DNA of 64,000 nucleotides from assembly GCF_014839835.1 (NCBI RefSeq), contig NC_071627.1, positions 4,403,001 through 4,467,000 on the forward strand, written 5' to 3'. This document shows, piece after piece, positions 49,137 to 59,689 of this stretch. Each line of letters begins with the position of its first letter. The first letter of the stretch is position 1. The DNA is from Dryobates pubescens (Eukaryota > Chordata > Aves > Piciformes > Picidae). Under the pieces are notes generated by a model. It ran no database searches. It saw only the letters and a program-made list of their open reading frames with translations, and was not told where the DNA came from. The position numbers and the translations under genes were made by a program.

Positions 49137-51620
49137 ATGGTGGCCGGGGCAGGCTGCGGGCGGGGACAGTTCCTCCCCTCCCTTCTCCTTCTCTTTCTCT
49201 CCGGGCCCCCGTCCCCGCGCCCGGCGGGCGGGCAGCTGCGCTATGCCGTGCCCGAGGAGCTGGAGCACGGAGCCTTTGTGGCCAACCTGGGCGAGGACCT
49301 GGGGCTGGACGTGTCTACACTGTCAGCGCGGAGGTTCCGCATCGTGTCGAGGGCTGGGGCCAGGCAGCACCTGGAGGTGAACCTGGAGAACGGAATTCTC
49401 TTCGTGAACGAGCGGATTGACCGGGAGGAGGTGTGCGAGGCGGGGGGGACCTGCCTGCTCCACTTGCAGCTCCTCGTGGAGAGCCCGCTGGAGCTCTACC
49501 GCGTCGAGGTGGAGGTGCTGGATATCAATGACCATGCGCCCACCTTCCCCTGGCAAGAGTACGTGCTGGAGGTGGCCGAGTCCGCCGTGCTCGGCGCCCG
49601 CTTCCCGCTGGAGAGCGCCCAGGACCCTGACGTGGGCACCAACTCGGTGCACACCTACAGGCTCAGCCCCAACGGCTATTTCTCGCTGGAGGTGCAGACG
49701 CGCAGCGACGCCAGCAAGTTCGCAGAGCTGGTGCTGGAGCGTGCCCTGGACCGCGAGCAGCAGAGGGCACACCGGGTGCTGCTCACGGCGCTCGACGGCG
49801 GCGTCCCCGAGCGCTCGGGCACGGCTCAAATCCTCGTCACGGTGCTGGATGCTAACGACAACGTGCCCGCCTTCGACAAGCCCTCCTACGGCGTCAGCCT
49901 CCCCGAGGATGCTCCTGCTGGCACCTTGGTCATCCAGCTCAACGCCACCGACCTGGACGAGGGTCCCAATGGGGAGGTCGAGTACTCCTTCAGCGGGCAC
50001 GCACCGCCGCGCGTCCGGGAGCTGTTCCACATCGAGCCCCGCAGCGGGCAGGTCCTGCTAAAGGGTGTGCTGGACTACGAGCGGGCACATCTCCACGAGC
50101 TGTACGTGCAGGCCAAGGACCGCGGGCCCTCGGCGGTGGCCGTGCACTGCCGGGTGCTTGTGCACCTCCTCGACGTGAACGACAACGCCCCAGAGGTGAC
50201 CCTCACCTCCGTGTCCACGCCCGTGCTGGAGGATGCCCCACCGGGTACCGTCATCGCCGTCATCAGCGTCCTGGACCGGGACTCTGGGGACAACGGCCGA
50301 GTCAGCTGCGAGCTCAGCCCCGACCTGCCCTTCGAGCTCCGTTCCTCCTTCCGCAACTACTACACCCTGGTCACCACGCAGGCGCTGGACCGGGAGGCCG
50401 TGCCCGAGTACAATGTGAGCATCACGGCACGGGACATGGGCTCCCCTGCCCTGCTGACCCGCAGCGCCCTCACCGTGCCGGTGTCGGACGTGAACGACAA
50501 CGCCCCCCGCTTCCTCCAGCCCTCCTACAGCGTCTACGTGATGGAGAATAACGCGCCCGGCGCCTCTATCTGCTCCGTCAGCGCCCTGGACCCCGACTGC
50601 CAACAAAACGCCTACCTGTCCTACTCAATCGCCGACGGGCACATCCACGGCATGCCCGTGGGCACCTACGTCTCCATCAACTCTGACAGCGGGCACATGT
50701 ACGCCCTGCGCTCCCTCGACTACGAGCAGATCCGCAGCTTCCAGATCCAGGTGCAGGCGCAGGACGCGGGATTCCCCCCGCTCAGCGCCAACGTCACCGT
50801 CCACATCTTCGTGCTGGACCAGAACGACAACGCTCCGGTCATCGTCTCCCCCATGCCGCGCAACGGCTCGGTGGCCACCGAGCTGGTGCCGCGCTCGGCC
50901 AGGCCTGGCTACCTGGTGGGCACGGTGTCGGCGGTGGATGCGGACGCGGGGCTCAATTCCCGCCTCTCCTACCAGCTCCTGCAGGCCACTGACTTCACCC
51001 TGTTCAGCGTGGCGCCGGAAACGGGCGAGCTGCGCACCCTCCGCTCCTTTCTGGAGCAGGATGCCAGCCGGCAGCAGCTGGTGGTGCAGGTGCGGGACGG
51101 TGGGCAGCCAGCACTCTCTGCCACCGTCTCCCTCCTGCTTTCCGTGGTGGAGACCCTGCCTCAGACTCTCTCCGACTTCAGCGAGTTCAGCCTCCCCCCG
51201 GAGGCTTCCTCATCCTCACCGCTCACCCTCTACCTCCTTGTCTCCCTGGGTTCCATCTCCTTCACCTTCCTCCTCGCCATCCTCATCCTTACAGCTATTC
51301 GGTGCCGGGGAGAGCGACGCTCCCGCCAAGGTGACAGCTGCTCACCGCCGCGCTGCCACTGCTGCCCGGGTTCCAGACCCTCTCCTGATGGCCTGAAGAC
51401 GTCCAACCTGACAGCGCAGCCCCCCACGGGGACCTCAGCTGCCACCTGCCTCGACGTGCCCGGGGGCGGCCCTCCAGGCTACTGCTACAAGGTCTGCCTC
51501 GGTCCTGAGTCTGCCCAGAGTGATTTCATGTTCCTCAAACCCTGCAGCCCCCCCCGGAACAACGAGAAGGACTCCGGGAAGCAGTCCCAGCCAGGCCAGC
51601 ATCTCCAGGTCTCCAAGCAG
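49137..51620 (+). CDS. Protocadherin exon 1 (ectodomain, membrane span, proximal tail)
   Basis: 828 codons from [10 protein letters not shown] to HLQVSKQ, with donor GTAACG at 51621. Without splicing the frame would end at 51677. All six cadherin repeats and the membrane span are in this one exon, as in the clustered protocadherins. Confidence 0.95.
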
Positions 51621-54600
51621 GTAACGCCATGCTCGGAGAAGCTCCGCGGCTCCCCCCGGCCCCCTCCCTCAGCCTGAGCCGTGAGAGAAGTCAGGCACGG
51701 CTTTTCCCGGAGAATAACCGGCGCCTTTGATCAGCCCGGGAATTAGGAGCCGTCAAGCAGCGGGAAACTCTGCACCGAGCTTCCCGACGGCTCTAATTAC
51801 TGGGGGAGCGTCAGGCTCAGCTGAGGCGAGAGGAAATCCCTTCCCGCTGCCTTTTGCACCCATTCGAGACGCTCTGGTGCCCCCGGGGGGAGCTAGGATG
51901 GTGGAGGTGGCATCTCTTTTGTGTGGGTGGGCACAGAATCACACAACCACAGAATCATCCAGGTTGAAAAAGACCCTGAGGGTCACCAAGTCCAAGCCAG
52001 AACCCTACTCTACAAAGGTCACCCCTAAACCATAGCCCCAAGCACCACATCCAAACCACCTTGCAACACACACAGGGCTGGTGACTCAACCACCTCCCTG
52101 GGCAGCACATTCACCACTCTGGCAGTGAAAAAACGTTTCCTTATGTTCAGTCTAAACCTGCCCTGGTGCAGCTTGTGGTTATTCCCTCTCGTTCTGTCAC
52201 TAATTACCTGTGAGAAGAGACCAGCACCAACCTTTCCACAGCCTCCTTTCAGGTAGCAGTAGAGAGCAATGAGGTCTCCCTTCAGCCTCCTCTGTTTCAA
52301 ACTATCCATCCCCAGCTCCTTCAGGCACAGAACCACAGAAACATTCAGGATCACGAAGTCTAACCAAGAGCCCTACTCTACAAGGTTCACCCCTAAACCA
52401 TAGCCCCAAACACCACAACCAAACCACCTTGAAACACATCCAGGGTTGGTGACTCAGCCACCTCCCTGAGCAGCACATTCCAAAACCTGACCACTCTAAC
52501 CCTGAAAGATTTTTTTCCTAATGTCCAGTTAAACCCTGTCCTGCTGCAGGTTGAGGCTGTTCCCTCTTATTCTATCAGTAATTACCTGTGAGGAGAGATC
52601 AGCAACAGCCTCTCCACAGCATCCTTGCAGGTAATTGTAGACAGCCCTGAGGTCTCCCCTCAGCCTCTTCTTTCTCATACTAAACAGCCCCAGCTCCTTC
52701 AGTCACAGAATCACAGCCTCACAGAAACATTCAGCTTGGGAAAGACTCTCAGGATCACCAAGTCCAACCCACAATCCTACTCTACAAGGGTCACCCCTAA
52801 ACCGTACCCCCAAGCACCACATCCAAACCACCTTTAAACACACCCAGGGCTGCTGACTCGGCCACCTCCCTGGGCAGCACATTCCAATGCCTGACCACTC
52901 TTGTAGTGAAATTTCCTACTGTCCAGTCTAAACCTACCCAGTGGCAGCTTGAGGCCATTCCCTCTTGTTCTGTCATTAATTACCTGTGAGAGGAGACCAG
53001 CACCAACTGCTCCACAGCATCCTTTCAGGTAGCTGTAGACAGCCATGAGCTCCCCCTTCAGCCTTCTCTGTTTCAAACTAACCATCCCCAGCTCCTTCAG
53101 TTGCTCTTCAGGAGATTTATCCTCCAGGCCCTCCGCAGCTTCCTTGCCCTCCTCTGCACTCCCAGTTCACAAGGGGACAGCCCAAGTGTTGCTGCCTGCT
53201 CCGTGGCCCCCACGCTGGCTGGAGTCCGCAGTGCCCTGCTGCTGCACCCAGGGCTGGGTTTGGCGCCATCCCAGCCAGCGCTCACCTCCCCAGTTCTGTT
53301 CCCCCAGGCCTGGCTGCTGTGCATGTGGGGAGGGAGTGGGGTCTCCAGGGCGGGATTTGGATGTCAGCATTTGTTAGGTGCTGAAGTGGGGAAGGTTTCA
53401 TTTTCCTGATGAAAGGCTCTTTCCAGAAGGCGATTACAAGGATCGGGAGTGATGAGGCGTCTAATCCACTTACTTTTAATAGTGCAGCCCATCCAAGGAG
53501 AGCCCCAGACTGCCTGCCAGGAGGCTCTCCCCACACGGCTCCTCGCACTGCTGGACTCTCCTCCCTATCACATCGACAGGATTTTCCCCTAGGTGTTTGC
53601 AGCCCTCACTGGAACGTGAGGAACGCAGCCAATTTCTGCAGCCGGAGACCTGGGCTGGGTTCCCACCCCACCTGCAGAAAGGGCTTGTTGAAATTCACAG
53701 GGATAGGAAAAGCCTTTCTTCTCTTTCCCTCCCTCTGGAGGAGCAGAGCTTGGCAATTAAACTCCCAAAGACACAGAGCAAGGCCCAGACAACCAGACAG
53801 CTCCCCCAGCCGTAGTGGTCTTAGGGTGATGGTTGGACTCGATGATCTTAGAGGTCTCTTCCAACCAAAACAATTCTACAAGGCCTAGGCAACCCCAAAG
53901 TCTCAGGAGAGCAGGGAAGGAAAAAGGTGAGGAAGGTCCTTCTGGACCTGGGAACAAGGTGAGGAAGGTCCAGAAGGGACCAATGCTGCCTCAGTTTCCC
54001 TAGAGTGGAAACATGCTGCGTGCTTCTCCACAGAGTACGTGGGGAAAGAGAGGGCAGGATCCTGCATCCCTGGGTGCTGGAACCTGGTGCTGGCAAGGCT
54101 GAGCTGATGGTCAGAGGGTGCCACCAGCCAGCCTTGCCCTTCCCTGTGTTTTCCAGATCAAGCAGCCCAACACGGACTGGCTGCCTCCGAGCATGCAACG
54201 GCCTGCCCTGAAGAGGTAACAAATTGAGCACTGTGGGAACAGAGGGAGAGAGTGGAAGGGGGGTGGGAGAGGGCTTGTAGTGATATGATGAAGGACAATG
54301 GCTTTGAGCTGGGAGAGGGCAGATTGAGACTGGAGATGAGGAAGAAATTCTTTCCAGGGAGGCTGGGGAGACACTGGCACAGGCTGCCCGGGGAGGCTGT
54401 GGCTGCCCCCTCCCTGGAGGTGTTCCAGGCCAGGCTGGATGAGGCCTTGAGCAGCCTGGGCTGGTGGGAGGTGTCCCTGCCCATGGCAGGGGGTTGGAAC
54501 CGGATGAGCTTGAAGGTCTCTTCCAACCCAACCCATTTGTGTGATCTCTGATGCAGCTTTGGAATGATGTCTTCTCTTTAGCTCCCAGAGCCTGGAGGAT

Positions 54601-55180
54601 GTGGGGGAAATCCGCAGAGCCCTCCAGAAGGAGCACGAGAGGCTGTGCACGCTGGTGACCCCTGTCTCTGGTTAGTCCTGGGGTGCTGGGGCTGGCCACA
54701 CCAGACTCTCTCTTACCCCTTGGCGGAGGTGGGGTGTTGGGGCACATCCCTGCTCCTAAGAGTTGTAGAGTTTTCCAGGGTGGAAAGGGTGTTCAGGCTC
54801 CAGCAGGGTGGTTGGTGACACATGGGCATGGGCTTGTACCCTGGGATATGGATGGGACTGCCCCACTGAGCTGTAGATGTGACCTCTCCTGAGCTGGGCT
54901 CCCACTCATCTTTCTTTTAGAGTTCCAGAAGGCTTCAGCAGGCACCAACAGCATCTGGACACCCCAGTACAGCTCCTTGTACCCAGGGCATGTGCCAGCC
55001 CTGGATTATCAGCACAATGTCTACATCCCTGGCACCCCCACTCTGCTGTCCAGCAAAGATGGGCCCCTCTTCCTGGGACGGGAGAGCAAGAACAGCTTCT
55101 CCACCTTTGGCAAGAGGAAGAAGATGACAACTTACTGTGACATGCATGACAGTGTGGTTATCAATAACGACCTGAAATAA
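49137..55180 (+). CDS. Clustered-type protocadherin with one variable and three constant exons, complete (963 aa)
   Basis: Single-pass homophilic cell-adhesion receptor. Exons: 49137-51620, 54157-54215, 54582-54670, 54921-55180; phases 0, 2 and 1; 963 residues. Signal peptide about residues 1-31 ([11 protein letters not shown]). Six cadherin repeats follow, with calcium motifs DINDHAP (129), DANDNVP (238), DVNDNAP (346 and 451) and DQNDNAP (561). EC1 has the Cys-x5-Cys loop CEAGGTC of clustered protocadherins. Transmembrane segment about 696-721. The tail has [19 protein letters not shown], like beta and gamma members. The constant part has PNTDW..QRP and YQHNVYIPG, gamma-like, and FSTFGKRKK, alpha-like. 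The start is the first in-frame ATG, with G at -3 and +4. It sits where mammals have the alpha cluster, but uses its own constant exons and poly(A) signal. The exact subfamily is not assigned; it may be a relic of an extra ancestral subcluster. Confidence 0.92.
51930..52328 (-). mobile_element. CR1 LINE 3' copy, first of three in tandem
   Basis: Reverse orientation. Shares the marker CACCCCTAAACCATAGCCCC with the next two copies. In protocadherin intron 1. Confidence 0.85.
52328..52702 (-). mobile_element. CR1 LINE 3' copy, second of three in tandem
   Basis: Same orientation and same internal end point (CAGCCCCAGCTCCTTCAG) as the first copy. Confidence 0.85.
52703..53165 (-). mobile_element. 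CR1 LINE 3' copy, third of three in tandem
   Basis: Same orientation and markers (CACCCCTAAACCGTACCCCC). Extends slightly further into the element. Confidence 0.85.
53815..53881 (+). mobile_element. CR1 LINE 3' stub
   Basis: GGTTGGACTCGATGATCTTA to AACCAAAACAATTCTAC. Confidence 0.78.
54157..54215 (+). CDS. Protocadherin exon 2 (constant 1)
   Basis: 59 bp coding [19 protein letters not shown] plus two bases; acceptor TTTTCCAG, donor GTAACA. PNTDW and QRP match the first constant exon of gamma protocadherins. Confidence 0.9.
54270..54550 (+). mobile_element. CR1 LINE fragment in protocadherin intron 2
   Basis: TGATGAAGGACAATGGCTTT to TTCCAACCCAACCCATTTGT. Makes up about 280 of 366 intron bases and ends about 30 bases before exon 3. 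Confidence 0.86.
54582..54670 (+). CDS. Protocadherin exon 3 (constant 2)
   Basis: 89 bp coding [10 protein letters not shown] to LVTPVS; acceptor CTCTTTAG, donor GTTAGT. Highly charged. A CR1 fills most of the preceding intron. Confidence 0.87.
54921..55180 (+). CDS. Protocadherin exon 4 (constant 3, terminal)
   Basis: Codes [10 protein letters not shown] to VVINNDLK, then TAA; acceptor TCTTTTAG. Contains [15 protein letters not shown], close to the gamma constant region, and FSTFGKRKK, close to alpha FITFGKK. Confidence 0.92.
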
Positions 55181-56370
55181 TGCCCAGCAGCCCTGCCCAA
55201 GGCCCTCTTCCAGCTGCCAGGTCCTCCCCCTGCAGCACACAGCCCCAGGTGTGGACCGCTCAGGGCTTTGTGGGGCTGCTGGGGTCGTGCTCCACCGGAG
55301 CGTAGGGAGAGGATTCAAGGCACAATGGACTGGAAAGTGCTAGGGAGGGGCAGGGGGAAGGGGTGGGGAGGGCATTTCTTGCAGCTTACCCTGCAGAGCT
55401 GTGTTGGCAGCAGGTGCTGCTGGGGGTCCTTATGCCCAGATTTAAGCAAATCTGCCTTGATTTTACCCATTCCTGTGTCCCCTCCTGTCCATCCCTGTGA
55501 GCATTGTCACTTTGTCTTGTCTGGCTGTGTGAATGTACTCAGCTGCATGCCTCTGCTTCTGTCCCAGCAGGCATGGGAAGTGTGTGCAGACCAAGCCTGC
55601 TTCAGCCAGGCCTGGCCCTGTGTGCTGGGGCAGTGACCCTCGCTCTGTCCCCAGTGGGATCTGTTGCATGTCCAGAGCAGATGTTGGTGTCTGTCTTCTC
55701 CAGCAAGTGAGTGTAAAACCCAGGCATCGTGGATGCTTCCTTTCAAATCCTGACCCAACACTTTGGAGGGCTGGAGACCCAAAGTCCAGGACAGAGCCGA
55801 GGTCCAGGATGCAGTCAGGCTCTGCTCCAGGAGCAGGAGGGGCTGGGGCAGACACAGACTGTGCCAGGAGAGCTGCCAGCCTGAGCAGCTGAGGGGGTCA
55901 CAAGGTGAGGTCCCATTGGGTAACTCTCTAGCTGAAGGCAGCAGCATCTGAAGGAAAGGTGACTGCCAACCATCAGAGGTGTGCTCCCACACAGGTGGCA
56001 GTCCTCCTCCCTGCTCTTCCTACCCTCAACCAGATTTCTGTTTCCCCAAGTTCTGTGTGCCTGGGGGAGCCCTTGCACTGGGGACTCCATCTGCATAGGA
56101 CAGACGTCTCCCACTGCACCCTGCTTCTCTTTGAGGACTTTTATCTGGCTGGCAAGAGTTCCCACAGGCACAACTCCAGCCCCAGAACAGTCTCTTCCCT
56201 GTCCTGCTCACCCTACACCTGTGCACCTGGCCTGCCTGCCAGCGCTGCCAGTTGCTGCTGTCACGGGACAGTTCCTTTGCAGTCCATCTGTGCAGAACGT
56301 GACAGCTCTTTCTAGATCAAGTTTGTCTCACAATGTCTGATTTGTACCAATAAATTGTATTTTAATAGCT
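55181..56370 (+). other. Protocadherin 3' UTR
   Basis: Non-coding, CR1-free stretch from the stop codon to the AATAAA at 56349. Confidence 0.7.
56349..56354 (+). terminator. Protocadherin poly(A) signal AATAAA
   Basis: AATAAA about 1.17 kb after the stop codon with a GT-rich stretch (GAGCTGTGTGTGG) soon after. It shows that the transcript can end here and need not splice to a downstream cluster. Confidence 0.78.
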
Positions 56371-58092
56371 CACCCTGGCTCCTGGCTGTCCCTGAGCTGT
56401 GTGTGGCAGCAGCAATCTCTGCTGAGCTCTTGGAGCAGAGCTCTTGGCTGTGTGTCCTTCTTAGGTGCCGGAGCAGCTTGGGAGAGCTCGCTTCATTCAC
56501 TTCACCTGTGTGCTGGAGGCTCAGAGTCCCTTTCCCTCCTTCCCTGCACCCAGGAGCACTTTGGAGTCATGGCCAGAAGGAGCCTTGTGCTGGAGGTGTG
56601 ATGCAGGCCCTTGCTCCATGCTTCAGCTTGGGCAGAGGCTCTGCAGGGATTTGCATCAAGGCATAGGACCTAAAGGGCTTTGAAATGCTGGGGAGAGGGG
56701 GCTGGATCTGGCAGCACTGACTTGTTGTTGTGCATTGCTTTCCATGGCTCATTTAAGCTTTCCCCTGGATGCTCACCACCCACCAGCTGGCCTCAGGAGT
56801 CACAGAGATAACCTGGATGTGTGCCAGGCATAGGGACCAACTGCCTTGGAAAAGGCAAGACTGTGCCTGCTGGTGGGCTGGCTCCTCACTTGGTGAGGGC
56901 TCTGGTGTTGCCTCAGATGAAGTCCTGAGGTGGCCACTCTGTGGCTGTCCTCCTCCTACCCCCTGCTTGCTCCCTGGCTGCCTTGGGGAGGCTGCAATGT
57001 GGCTGTTGGGATTAACCCAGGAAAGTCCTTGCCCTCGAGTGGGTGATGTGCTCCTCGGTGGGAGCAGGGGGCAGGGAACGCTCAAAGGAGCCCCATGGGA
57101 GTCAGGGACCCAGGAGTGCGGTGCTTTGGACACGAAAAGGACCTGGCTTCTTCTGGTGACTTCAGTCCCAGCTGCCAGCTGCCTGCCTGTGCACAGATGA
57201 AATGCCCCCTGTCGCAATTCAGGGGTGGGATGAAGGATTTGATGCTGCCAAGTGCATTCTTCAGTGGCCTCTAAGAGTGTTAAGGGTGAAAAAAAAAACC
57301 CCAAAAAGAAGCCCAGAGAGCCCCAGCCTGGGCTCTCTGTACAGCAGGAGCCTGTTTCACTGCTTCAGAACAAGAGGATTATGTGAAGTGAAACAATAGA
57401 ATGAATAACAGCCTCAAGAAGTAATAAAAGCATCACATGGAGACGACTCCCTGCAGGGCAGCAAGCGGCTGCCTCTGCCAAATTAGTCCTGGCAGTGTTT
57501 TCCCTGCCCTTTGCAGGTAGTGCTGGTCCCAGGACAGGTCTTGAGGTCCACAAGGAGCTCAGCTCCAGCCCTTGTGCAGCAGGGCCAAGCCCTTAGCTGT
57601 GGTTTAGCTCTCACAGCAAGAGCATCCGGACACATGCTTCATGGGATCCAAACAGACACGTGGAGCTGGGACTTCAAAACAGATTCCCAAAGGGAAGCTG
57701 ATCTCAGAACTGATCCCCAAAGCCATTTGAAAGTGACACTTGGCATCCCTTTCTGTGCACAGCCGTGGAGCTGAGCAGCTAAGCAGGCAGCTTTTGCCAC
57801 CTCCCTGTGAGTGTCTCACTCTCCAGTGTATTTGCCTGGCGTTTTCTTAATCCCTGCTACTAAGACTCCACTGATGCTCAGTAAATGGCCTCCCTCTCCT
57901 CTCCATCACCCCTGGTCATCTTCAGCCCAGGAGATGAGACTGATACACACAGAGAGATCTGCACATCTTACTGATCCTCAGGTCTGCATGTTCAGGTCAG
58001 GCCTCCTCCAAAGGGCTTTGAGGGTCAACACATCACCCAGCCCAGCTCCCAACACCTCACACTCCCCGAGGATCTGTTTTGGCTTCTGAATG
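56371..58092. other. Intergenic DNA, no gene recognised
   Basis: Single-copy DNA. 57370-57500 is AT-richer (AATAGAATGAATAACAGCC) and may be conserved non-coding sequence. No exon found. Confidence 0.35.
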
Positions 58093-58290
58093 TTAGGGGT
58101 TGGAAGGGACCTCCAGACATCATCCACTCCAAGCCCACTGCCAGAGCAGGGTCACCTAGAACAGGTCCCACAGGAATGCATCCAGATGGGTAGTGAAAGC
58201 CTGTAGAGAAGGAGACACCACAACCTCCCTGGCTTCCTTGAAGGAAATCCTGCCCTGACAAGAGCTTGGTTTCAATCTTTATTGCTGATG
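58093..58290 (-). mobile_element. CR1 LINE 3' fragment
   Basis: TTAGGGGTTGGAAGGGACCT to CACCACAACCTCCCTGGC. Confidence 0.8.
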
Positions 58291-59188
58291 CCCAGTATTG
58301 ACACAAAGGGCAATCAAAGGCACTTGCTGTAGGGCAGGCAGCACCTCCTGAACCACACCACTGCCCCTTCTTCAAAGGGCACACCTGGGCAGAACTGTAC
58401 AGCTCATAGATGAGATCTCTTTTGAAGGTTCCCCCCCCAGGGGCAGGGGGGTCGTTAAAAATGCAAGGTCTTTGCCCTGCAACCTGTTATGTCTCCAGCT
58501 CTTCCTGTGCTTACCCTCCTGCACAGCTCATGAGCATTAGCTGCTTTCTGTACTCTGGTAATGCACTGGGCACGGCACACTACCCAGCACGCTTTCCCTG
58601 TGCCCCTTTCATACCTTCCAGCAGAGATCCAGAGGCAAATCTGGCTTTCAGGGACCCTCCAGCCAGCTTGAGATTTGCTTCCACAGCAGCAGGAAAGCTG
58701 CCATGTGGTGAGGATGGCTGCAAAGTGCTGCAGGCCATGCTAGGCAGGCACGTAGTGCTGCTGGGCACCCGGGCGAGAGAGGGGTTTTGTGCTCTTGCTG
58801 AATAGACTCTTTGGATGGAAACATCACTTACAGCTCTGTAATGACTTGAAAGCCTCTACCACAGAGAGACAAAATGAATCCAGAGACAGAGAGAGAAAAG
58901 AGGCCAGAGGGAAAGACCCAGAGGGGCTGATGCTCAGCTCAACTCCAGTCTGCAGTGCGAGGACTCAGCAGCCAGTGAAGCCCCCCCAAGGGACACAGAG
59001 CTCTGAGTGAAGTCAGGTTAGGCTGGGGAGAGCCAGGAATGCAAGCAGGCTCAGCTCCCCAGAGGGCTCAGTGGCACCAGGACAGAGCTAAAATCCATGG
59101 GGACCAGTCCAAGTCTGCACACTGACCTCGGAGGGCTGGAAGTCTGTGGCACTCAGTGGTTAATTACAGACACCAAAGGTGTTAAGCT

Positions 59189-59529
59189 TCTCCCTTCTCC
59201 CTTTTCCTTTCTCCCTTCTCCCTTCCCCTTTCCCCCTTCCCCCTTCCCCCTTCCCCCTTCCCCCTTTTCCCCTTCCCCCTTTTCCCTTTCCCCCTTTCCC
59301 CTTTCCCCTTTTCCCTTCACCCTTCCCCTTCCCCTTCCCCTACCCTTTACCCTTCCCCTTCCCCTTCCCCTTCCCCTTCCCCTTCCCCTTCCCCTTCCCC
59401 TTCCCCTTCCCCTTATCCTTCCACTCTCCCTTCCCCCTTCTCCCTCTCCCTCTCCCTCTCCCTTCTCCTTCTCCCTCTCCCTCTCCCTCTCCCTCTCCCT
59501 CTCCCTCTCCCTCTCCCTCTCCCTCTCCT
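59189..59529 (+). repeat. Polypyrimidine tract, (CCCTTC)n then (CTCCCT)n
   Basis: 340 bp of almost pure C and T on the plus strand. The right part (59455-59529) is a regular CTCCCT repeat. It gives spurious Pro/Phe/Ser ORFs. Confidence 0.95.
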
Positions 59530-59689
59530 CAAGATGATGCTGGAACATCCTTCATTTCCCCAAGACAGGCTCAGGGCCCATCCTGCTTTCTTTTCAGCCT
59601 GCCTCAGTGTCTTACCTCTCCCCCTGGGCATACCCTGGTGAGCTCCCTGCAGTTCTTGGCTGGATCCCATCCTCCTGCTTCCCTTTTTT

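Noticed and set aside
51621-51677. Unspliced C-terminus [10 protein letters not shown] ending at 51677
   Set aside because: GTAACG is a good donor in phase 0 and three matching downstream exons with family motifs were found. An unspliced short isoform remains possible but unsupported.
49137-55180. Assignment to PCDH1, PCDH12 or another non-clustered protocadherin
   Set aside because: The Cys-x5-Cys loop in EC1, YKVCL..FMFLKP tail, three short constant exons and position after ZMAT2 fit the clustered family better. No specific name is justified.
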